Assembly (NCBI GenBank): GCA_016647705.1
Contig: CM028340.1
Coordinates: 8,867,001 to 8,931,000, forward strand
Length of the DNA: 64,000 nucleotides
Direction of reading: 5' to 3'
Source of the DNA: Eucommia ulmoides
Lineage: Eukaryota; Streptophyta; Magnoliopsida; Garryales; Eucommiaceae
Shown piece after piece: positions 56,540-64,000 of the stretch (positions are counted from its first letter, which is position 1; every line of letters begins with the position of its first letter). A program made the position numbers and the translations under genes. The notes beneath the pieces are model-generated. The model saw nothing but the letters and a program-made list of their open reading frames with translations, searched no databases and was not told the DNA's origin.

Positions 56540-56930
56540 ACCCCATAGACACTCTAGGTGAGGGGCAGTCTGTGTACCGTCCACCGTTGTTTACAGGTGA
56601 TAACGATTCATTTTGGAAGTATATAATGATTACTTTTCTTTAAGCCACCAAGTATGCTGTGTGGCTAGCTATTGAGGACAGTCCATTCGTTCCTAAGAGG
56701 AATAGAGTGGTTAAGAAGAAAGAGCAGCTGACAACGTTTGATAAAAAAAAACTTTCTATTAATTCTCAAGCTATTAATATTATATTTTGTTCTTGAGATG
56801 CTAATTAATATACCAGGGTTTCAAGTTGTGGATCGACTAAAGAAATGTAGGACATATTACAAATCACCCATGAAGAGACAAATCAGGTGAAACAAACCTT
56901 GCAATTTGCGATTTGTAAAGTTTCCTATGT
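56540..56930 (+). pseudogene. SIRE-like Gag N-terminal relic
   Basis: Frames read QSVYRPPLFTGDNDSFWKYI, ATKYAVWLAIEDSPFVPKRN, DKKKLSINSQAINIIF and EMWDILQITHEETNQV, the standard 'RPP.F.G.NY.YWK.RM' to 'A.E.WD.LE.THEGT..VK' order of SIRE-type Gag. Two or three stops or frameshifts. It breaks off about 56930 against Ty3-gypsy sequence. Confidence 0.75.
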
Positions 56931-57240
56931 AGCGTACTTAACATGACACCCTATGCAACGTAATTAACATGATTGAGACCCAACGGCCGTGTCTTTTAAT
57001 CCAAAAATTTCTCGATTCTTTCCGTCGTTAGGCTATGTTAACTGTCCTGCCTCCCAGGTGACTATAAGAGCTCGGCTTGCCGAGATTTTGTGGTCGTCTA
57101 ACTGGAGAGGGTCTGACCTGAGGTGAGTCCTCGGTAGTCAGGCCCACTTCCGAGTCTCTTTGGATGATCTCAATATCAACTACAAGAGTATTCCCTTTAG
57201 GTAGCCTGAGCCTAGCTTGGTTGTGAGAGAGCAGCTGCTA
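56931..57240 (-). mobile_element. Ty3-gypsy 3' flank / LTR-like remnant
   Basis: Non-coding, higher GC, with inverted word pairs such as CTCGGCAAGCCGAG (57071-57084). It lies downstream of the pol relic on the minus strand, so it is probably the region before, or the start of, the 3' LTR. No LTR boundary is identified. Confidence 0.35.
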
Positions 57241-57660
57241 GTTGGCAGATCCTCAACCCCAATCAGTATAATGCCATTGGAGGGTAACATCCAGTCGACA
57301 CCTCCGAGCTAAAACCACCGATCCATTTAACAACTGGTCTGTTTTCTTAGCATGACAGCTAATCTTTTTTCGGGATGGGCTAGAAATTTTGAGAGATGGA
57401 TACCTCCGCAAGGAGAAGTGGCTGGAGGGCGGCTCATCTCCAGCCTCTTGGCACGGAGGGTTATTTGTCTCTGCTTTCATTTAGAGTAGTGGCTGGAGAG
57501 TAGCTCGACCCTGGCCTCTCGACATGGGGGGCTACTCGTTTCCGCCTTTGTTTGGAGTAGTGGAGGAGGGCGGCCCGTCTCCGGCCTCTCGGCACAAGGG
57601 GCTGCTCGTTTTCGCCTTCGTATTTGTGGAGAATTTGGACAAGTTTTTGAATCGGAACGC
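57241..57660 (-). repeat. ~70-bp GC-rich tandem repeat after pol
   Basis: Three units (about 57415-57475, 57486-57553, 57556-57622) of 'gtagtggctggagggcggct' + '..ccggcctctcggca.ggggg'. They leave short open frames on the minus strand that are not distinct genes. Confidence 0.65.
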
Positions 57661-57899
57661 CCTTTCTCATTGATCTAAAATTTTCTATTACAAGATTCTA
57701 AGAACAAAATAAAAAATCTTTGACAAATCTAAGGAGATGTTTCTTCCCTTGCATAGTAATGTTTCAGGTGCTCGGTATTCCAAGGGTGCCTTAGGGGTAT
57801 TCTTTTTTTAGTTTCCAAGTTGTAGGTGCCGGGCTGAGCTATTCGAGTAACTTGGTAAGGTCTTTCCCAGTTCGGGGAAAGCTTGCCAGCACTTTAGTC

Positions 57900-58276
57900 C
57901 CTAGTAGCTAGTGTGACATTTCTTAGGGCGAGGTCGACGAGGTCAAAAGTTTGAGGTTGTACCCAACGATTATAGTACCGAGCCATTTTTGCGAATAGGC
58001 GGCCTGATGAATCTGAGCTCTTTCCCTTATTTCTTCTAGTAGATCAAGTCTGAGCATCAGACCTGCTTCATTTTCTTCTCGGTTGAAGGCAACTGTAGGC
58101 CGGGGCGAAGGTAGGCCAATCTCAACTAGGATGATGGCCTCTGAGCCGAATGTCATAGCGAAGGGCATCTCACCAGTAGAGGTCCAAGCTGTTGTATGAT
58201 AAGCCCACAGCACGAGATACAAGTCTTCTACCCATAACCCCTTGGATTTGTACAACCTGTTCTTTAGATTTTGCAA
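57900..58276 (-). pseudogene. Ty3-gypsy integrase C-terminal part
   Basis: KNRLYKSKGLWVEDLYLVLW, AYHTTAWTSTGEMPFAMTFG and SEAIILVEIGLPSPRP match the 'W.eeLp.vLWAYrTT.r.sTGetPF.LtyG.EAviPvEi' block of plant Ty3 Tat-type integrase. The frame continues to about 57923. The catalytic core lies in broken frames upstream (58280-58600). Confidence 0.8.
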
Positions 58277-58279
58277 AAT

Positions 58280-58900
58280 GGTCCGATTGGTTACTTCGAC
58301 CTAACCATTAGCTTAGGGATGACCAGGGGATGAGAAGTATGTTTTGATTCCTAACCCGAAACAGAACTCGACAATTAAGTCATTGTCAAATTTCTTCCCG
58401 TTGTCTAAGACGATGGATTTTCGCATGCCAAATCAGCAAATCATGCGCTTCTAGACAAAGTCTCGGATCATCTCCTTGGTGATTTTGGCGAGGGGCTCTA
58501 CTTCTTCCCATTTCGTGAAGTAATCAATGGAGACTACCAGGAACTTTCTCTGGCTGGTCCCCTAGGGGAACGAGACAAGAAGGTCTACCTCCACTGGGTG
58601 AAGAGCTACGGGCTGGTCAATGACACTAGCTCAGTTGGCGGGCTGTGAGGGTGCGTAGCGAACTGCTGGTACGTGTCACATTTTTTAACGAATTCCCCCA
58701 CATCGTCAAGTATTTTAGGCCAGTAGTGACTGTGCTGGAGTAGCTTCTGGGCCAACGACCTACCTCCCGAGTAGTTTCCACAGATGCTCTTGTGAATTTT
58801 CCTCATAACGTAGTCGATTTTCTCAAGTCAGAGGCATCATGAGTATGGACCTGAGAAAGACTTGCAATAAAGAATGCCATCGATAAGGGCATATCGTGCC
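58280..58900 (-). pseudogene. Ty3-gypsy integrase zinc-binding and core relic
   Basis: 58606-58806 encodes IHKSICGNYSGGRSLAQKLL then HSHYWPKILDDVGEFVKKCD-TYQ, the HHCC domain with the second Cys of C-x2-C replaced by Tyr. 58280-58600 contains decayed DDE-core wording ('FLV.IDYFTKW.E' region near 58520) in shifted frames. Non-functional. Confidence 0.7.
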
Positions 58901-58917
58901 ACTCAATATTGTATTCT

Positions 58918-59751
58918 CTAGGAATGAGCTTCATCCTTTGGCAGCATCCTATCCGCGAGATAGCTTACGATCGGATCCATCCAGGTGAGATCAGAGCCGA
59001 GGGTGCGGATAGTTGCGACCTCGTCCGAGAAGACAGTGCTCGGCTCGGCTAGATACTCCACGGGCACCGTCCTTCTGAGAGTATACTCTACCATCGAGGC
59101 CAAGTTGGCCAATGCGTTGGCGTGCCTATTTTATTCTCAGGGTATTTGCTTGACTTTTAGCTTCTCGAAGTTCTTCATCAAGGCCTTTACTCTCTCCAAG
59201 TAAACCACCATGCTTAGATCCTTAGCGAGGTACTGACCGTTGACTTGATTAACCATGAGCAGGGAGTCGCATAAGACCCAGAGAGTCTTCACGTTGAATT
59301 CCTGGGCTAACCTCAGTCCGGCCAAAAGAGCCTCATACTCAGCCTTATTATTTGTAGCCCGGAATCCGATCCTGAGGGTGTAGTCAATTTCCTCCTTATT
59401 CAGGGCAATGAAAACCATATTGGAACCTGAGTCATTCTGATTTGAGGACCCGTCAGTAAAAAGTTTCCATGTATCGGGGTCCCGGTCGGCGTGCACCCTG
59501 ATTGGGTTGTGGGGCACACCATCCTGGCTAGCTAATGGAGAGGCCTTCTCGGCAGTTTCTTGTTCAGCGATGGGCCCTTCATCTGGGAAGGTCAGCTCAG
59601 CTATGAAATTAGCCAGGACCTGTCCTTTAATGACCGTCTTAGGGCGATACTCGATGTGGAATTGGCCTAGTTTGAGGATATACTTTATCAATCGCCTAGA
59701 GACATCAGGGGAGTGTAGGATTTTTTGTAATGGCTTGTCGGTCAATCCCAC
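58918..59751 (-). pseudogene. Ty3-gypsy RNase H domain
   Basis: The longest retroelement frame (204 codons) runs 59751-59137: DKPLQKILHSPDVSRRLIKY, the connection region LANFIAELTF, then LFTDGSSNQNDSGSNMVFIA, ATNNKAEYEALLAGLRLAQE and CDSLLMVNQVNGQYLAKDLS. The D…E…D residues of the archaeal-type RNase H of Tat elements are present. After a stop the downstream piece (59112-58918) gives the usual 'LA..a..e…R.i.ve.L..ps'. The domain itself looks intact, but the polyprotein around it is broken. Confidence 0.85.
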
Positions 59752-60253
59752 GATGGTATGAGCCTAAAAATACTGCCTGAGCTTCCTTGAGGCAATCAGT
59801 AGAGCAAAGGCTAGCTTCTCAAACCTTGTATACCTCGTCTCGGCATCAGTGAGGACTCTGCTCAAATAATAGACCTACCTCTGCACACCAGTCTCTTCTC
59901 TAACCAAGGTGGTGCTTATCACCTTGATAGAGGCAACCACCTATAGGAGTAGGTCCTCCCATTTTTGCGGTGTGCTAAGGAACAGAATTGAGGAAATGTA
60001 CTTTTTTTTTAACTCCTAGAAGGCGCTATCGTACTCCCAGCCCATTCGAATGCCTTTTTCCCTCTGAGGATATTAAAAAATGGGAGGCATTTCTCAGATG
60101 ACCTCGAGATGAATCGATTCAGAATGGCCAACTGGTTTGTTAGCATCTGAACTTCCCTTTTATTTCACGGGGAGGCCATATCAAGGATCGCGCTGATTTG
60201 GTCGGGGTTGGCATCGATGCCGCGTTGTGAGACCATAAAGCCCAAACATTGGC
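59752..60253 (-). pseudogene. Ty3-gypsy RT C-terminus
   Basis: From 60253 down: GQCLGFMVSQRGIDANPDQI, a stop, then VQMLTNQLAILNRFISRSSE and KCLPFF, the end of RT ('FLGfmVs.rGIeaNPeKi.aI', 'vQ.LtGr.AaLnRFisrs.dkc.PFF'). Further stops follow. It is cut at 60253/60254 by the L-family LTR; the upstream part of the element is not in the window. Confidence 0.8.
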
Positions 60254-61606
60254 CGGTGGCGACGGAATATCACGTCGCCACTTTCACCGCAAGTGTACAA
60301 GTCAAGTTTTAGTAGAGTGGGAAGAGTAAATGTTATCTTTTCCATAGGGATTGGTTGAGAATATTGTCGAGTAGCATAATTATCATAACCTAATTTTATC
60401 TAGGTGATAGAAAATGAAGTTTATAATTAATAATATAGTAATACTAAAATACTAATTTATCTAATTATACTATATTACGAATATGAGATGTTTACGGGAA
60501 TGCATTATCTAGGGATTAACTTCATTTATTTAAATGTGTTTGATCTCGTTTAGTTTACGTTAACGATGTTCGACTTATATGACAATCTCTGTATCGTAAA
60601 CTCATTTACTCTCTCTCCCGAGTGACAAATGAATGAATATGTGACTTCACGTTAACGCCGAAGTCCCCTTCTAGTGTTTTTTAGAACACATAGTCACATG
60701 ACTTTTGCCCCAATGTCATTGATTGCACACTCTCTAACTCTCTCCCGGGTTATTAGATCGTCGCCTTGTGTTTAAACCCTAGTCCGAATCCGAGGTTACC
60801 TCTCCTGAGTGTCAAACCTCATATTCTCAATATATCATAACAAGCATAATAAACAAGGAGAAATGAAAAACACAATCAAATAGTGAAGAACTATTAACGA
60901 AACACCGATTTCAAAATCACATATTCATAAATTATAGTAATCCCTAGAGAATATCTGTTTAGCTAACAACCATAACCATATATACAATGATAAACAAGCT
61001 AAACATGCTCAAACCGTAATCCGAAGTTAAGAAATAAAGAAAGAAATGAGAGAAACTAGCCGTAGTCCGAAGATTTGGCACTAATACCATTCTGAGATCG
61101 CTTCTCCTTCTTCGTATTGTGATTTTATCCTTCGGATTTGGTGGAGCATTCCTTAAAAATCTCTCAACCCTATTCTAACCTTAGGTTCTCTCTCATGGGC
61201 GAAATAGAGGAGAGGATAAATAGATAGGGCTAAAAAATATCTAAATAAATATCTAAAGTGTGTGTAGATTCACAGACGCGACGGTAGGTATGTCGGTTAA
61301 ACCACGGCCTCGGCAGTGGGATCAGGGACTTTGCTGTTGTTTCACTACCTCAGCGGTGGGCTTCTAGTAGTTTTAGGCCCCTCTTTACATATTGACCGCC
61401 GAGGCGGAGAGCTATTTTTTAGAATTTTTCCACTGTTCTTCCACCGTTCTTGATCCGATTTGATTATTTATGATCTGTTTTCATCTCTTTTCACCCCACA
61501 TACCTGATTTATACAAAAAATAAATAAAAATGAATTAAAATACTATAATAACACTCGAAAACTAACAAGTTCGGTTTTAAAATGGATAAATAAATTACAC
61601 CTATCA
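60254..61606 (-). mobile_element. 3' LTR of L-family element L6, inserted in Ty3 pol
   Basis: Minus strand: TGATAGGTGTAATTTATT at 61606 to GCCACCG at 60254, 1353 bp. The end is a perfect 9-bp-arm hairpin, GTGGCGACG/CGTCGCCAC (60256-60281). It has a TATA (61215-61224) and palindromes (61270-61400); the ~170-190 bp units are partly eroded. The 5' LTR lies beyond the window. Confidence 0.75.
61215..61400 (-). promoter_or_regulatory. U3 palindromes and TATA box, L6 3' LTR
   Basis: The cores here are CTCGG / CTGAGG (e.g. GACCGCCGAGGCGGTCAA wording at 61394-61409, CCGAGGCCGTGG near 61305) in place of CTAGG; the TATA is CTATTTATCC on the minus strand. Confidence 0.4.
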
Positions 61607-63096
61607 AATACCCCCAAACTTGGAATTTTGATAGTCTTCAAGGAAAACACTCACACTAAAATGAAAAACACAACTAAATTAAATAACATGAACAACCTAA
61701 ACACAAGCAATCTAAACATAATGTTATGCAAGTTTTGCATTCTTCTATCGACCAATTCATTTTCCCCTCAACAACCCCCAATCATATCGAGTTCAGGTGG
61801 TAAACTGCACCATGTGGTGTTCTAGAATTTCGACATTCAATAATAGTAAATGCCATTCTAGATCCTGTCAATGTGTTTGTACGAGACTCAATAATATAGT
61901 TATCCAAGACCGGATTGGATTATCCACCAATAAAACTCACGACTTAGACCGTAAAGGACTAGGACATTCATATGCCTGATTGGGGTCCACTCTCCACTAA
62001 TGTAGGCTTGGAAGTTCATAAAGATCAGAAGGACTTGGTTCGATTTTGGAACATTTGGCCAAGGGTATTTCGGAATAGAAAACGGGTTAACGTTATTAAC
62101 TTAACATTACCCAAGGCTCAACGTTTGGCACACTCATACTCGAATCCCCATAGATAAATTGGAAACAACCCCAAACAATATTTTAAAACAGACGTACTCA
62201 CTTGTCAAAAGAAACGAAAATTTAACTATATTTACATATGTGTTTTTTTTTTCAAATTTACCACACCCCCAAACTTATTTGATTATTAGAATTTCATAGG
62301 TGTGATTAAAATGAAAGAAAAATGACAAGTGAGTATTCGAACACAGAACCAATTAAAAGTTCGCCCTAAACCCAACCGCTCACTTCAAGTAGCATACACA
62401 AATGCTTACTTGATTCACTCAGATTGTGCTTTCAGCTCAGTGATATAGGTTTGGGAAAAGTTTTATCGGCCAGGGTATTTGTTATGTGTTCAGAATTGAA
62501 ATGACATTTAGGCTTCAACAGGGTAACGAGGGATAAACATATTAAAAGGCTTAAGCGACAAATTGAATGCCTAAATTATGTCTCCTGAACTACTTCACCT
62601 AGGATTTTGCCTCAAGCTTCCCCTCAATCAAGTTCTAGAATCCTTAAATTGTCATGAGTTTGGCTAATCGATAATCGTCCTCAAATCAATTGAATAACTA
62701 TACATTGAGTCTATGTGCTCATGCAAATTAGGATCAACAATAACTTTTACCAAAACGACATTGTCAAGCACACAGAACACACATGAATAGGCATTACCCT
62801 TGACCTTTCAAACAACCAGGGGTAATATCATCATCAGGTAATAGCCCAGATGAATGTAAAACTCAGCATGCAACAACATCAACATAAAAACATTCTACAC
62901 TAAACAAACATGCAATACGGTAAAACAATAAAACATTACTAACATACTACATACTATACATCACCACCAAACTTAAAACAGTCAGTGTCCTCAGCGACCC
63001 ATCAATGATCCCAATGAAAGCATAATGCATGATATTAAAGACGGGGATAGATCTAATTTATTTTTGACTTAGGTTGCCTCTCAAGAAACGCTTGGT
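61607..63096 (-). mobile_element. L6 internal non-coding region
   Basis: It runs from the PPT (61607-61621, 'aatacccccaaactt') to the conserved 'aggttgcctctcaagaaacg' block (63071-63090). It is homologous in order to 11028-12594, 14321-15960 and 42725-44303. Short plus-strand frames here (61628-62157) are not conserved in the other copies. Confidence 0.7.
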
Positions 63097-63995
63097 TTAT
63101 AGTCCTCGGCCCGACATGGAGAACGACTTGTCAAATAGCGGCTTCCGCCCGTAGTATGTGTCGTACAACACAACATACGGGTCTTGGTTTTGTACGCCCT
63201 CAAGACTGGCGAGATATGACATTGAATGGCTTAATCTTTCAACTTGACTCAACTTCGATTTATTCGCTTGGTTGGCATGAATGAACTGAGCTGGAAACGG
63301 GACAAGATAGGTGAGCCACATCAGATCCTCGTAGATGCGATCATCTTGGATTGATGGCGGCATCACTAACTGGAATTCAAATAGTGAAAACTCACAATGA
63401 TCAATTTGTGAATCTCCATCGCCATTCCACACTTGGGTTCTCTCAGCTTGATCGTCTTCCATTTCACCCAAATGCCTTCCGTTTGCATTCGGTTCCTCAT
63501 GGTGGCTTTCACATTCGGATGTGACATGTTCGTATCTCAGTGCTACCGCATTTGGCTCGGGCTCAACATAGCAAAGAAAATGACTGATTTGCGTCTGAAT
63601 AGATGTTACGGTTGAATCAATGTTGACATAGACCATCTCAATATAATCAAGATTATCCTTGTGCTCGTTGAGCCGGTCATGCGTCTCCCTCAAAAACATC
63701 TGAGTCTCTCCCATAATTGTGGCAAACACGTCTTCCAAGGCAGGGGAAGACTCCTCATCTGGAATTGGAGTGTCAATCTATGGCGTTGTAGTGTTGGAAC
63801 AATCCCCCAAACTTTGGTAACTTGATGAATGATTCCAACTCTCATAATCAAGGGTCGCCATTTCCTCTAATGACCAAAAAGCTTCATCCACAGTTTGATT
63901 GTAGAACAAGGTGCTAGCATTTCGTCATTCCACCAATTTTCTAGTTGCGGCTTGTAATCCGTCGAGGAAATTCAGAAGTTAACACTCCCTTGGGA
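63097..63995 (-). pseudogene. L6 gag-like ORF (C-terminal part)
   Basis: A 213-codon open stretch (63738-63097) ends at MSGRGL-stop just before the conserved 'caagaaacgctt' block. It includes ETHDRLNEHKDNLDYIEMVY (helical, like the Gag linker 'M.ke…e.m..n..l..l..q.') and QDPYVVLYDTYYGRKPLFDK. Upstream, past one stop, readable pieces LFYNQTVDEAFWSLEEMATL resemble the 'FYnGL…aa.ggal…tp.eA..lie.mA' end of the Ty3-gypsy Gag domain. This is the only substantial L-family coding remnant; in L1 and L5 only its last codons remain. Athila/Tat affinity is inferred from this and the PBS. Confidence 0.55.
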
Positions 63996-64000
63996 AACCA

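Noticed and set aside
56931..57240. Complete 3' LTR of the Ty3-gypsy element
   Set aside because: No TG…CA boundary, PPT or partner LTR could be identified.
57253..57670. Two short minus-strand genes after pol
   Set aside because: They are translations of a ~70-bp tandem repeat.

Overview
This window looks like a repeat-dense, AT-rich stretch of a flowering-plant nuclear genome, probably a eudicot and probably heterochromatic or intergenic. The evidence is nested LTR retrotransposons of several plant lineages (Ty3-gypsy, SIRE-like and other Ty1-copia, a TRIM), foldback and MITE elements with clean target-site duplications, a tRNA-type SINE, a Helitron helicase relic and plant-style TATA boxes. 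I see no rRNA, no convincing nuclear tRNA gene and no CRISPR. No species is assigned.

Host genes are almost absent. The best candidate is a duplicated intronless gene for an 81-84 aa single-pass membrane protein (copies at 2298-2552 and 35089-35334, both minus), with a third degraded copy near 31.7 kb. These sit in a block repeated three to four times (A 239-4800; D ~31.64-32.85 kb, degraded; B 33.9-35.7 kb, resuming at 46.24 kb; C 46.6-47.25 kb). Because the blocks are paralogous, one copy serves as the 'empty site' for transposons inserted in another.

Layout: 1-4.8 kb is block A carrying a PIF/Harbinger-like MITE and a 1.76 kb Mutator-like foldback element. 5.0-16.1 kb is long-LTR non-autonomous ('L family', LARD-like) elements: an interrupted element L1 (5' LTR 4997-6790, 3' LTR 12595-14145) with a broken Ty3-gypsy gag-pro-RT at its primer-binding region and a solo LTR (9474-11022, TSD ACATT), then an opposing truncated L element. 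16.4-26.5 kb holds non-coding elements with chromovirus-like LTRs ('T family', minus strand), interrupted by a SIRE-like copia element with a 2.2 kb LTR. 26.5-31.5 kb is AT-rich DNA with broken unclassified ORFs. 32.1-32.8 kb is an 8-bp-TSD hAT-type MITE. 35.7-46.2 kb is a nest: a deleted Ty1-copia element, a 108-bp-LTR TRIM, a solo L LTR inside the TRIM, and a complete L element (40565-46006, TSD ACGCT) inside that solo LTR. 47.25-48.1 kb is an inverted-repeat element with a GC-rich minisatellite. 48.9-52.9 kb is a second T element, followed by a SINE, a Helitron helicase relic (53.2-54.2 kb), a second SIRE-like 5' half (54.3-56.9 kb), a minus-strand Ty3-gypsy pol relic (56.9-60.25 kb) and an L element entering from the right edge (60254-64000).

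The most unusual recurrent signal is in the L-family LTRs. Each carries a cluster of CCGCC-N-GGCGG palindromes with a changing core just upstream of a conserved TATA box, followed by two or three tandem ~170-190 bp units. The L internal region encodes almost nothing, yet about 1.5 kb of it is recognisable in four copies.
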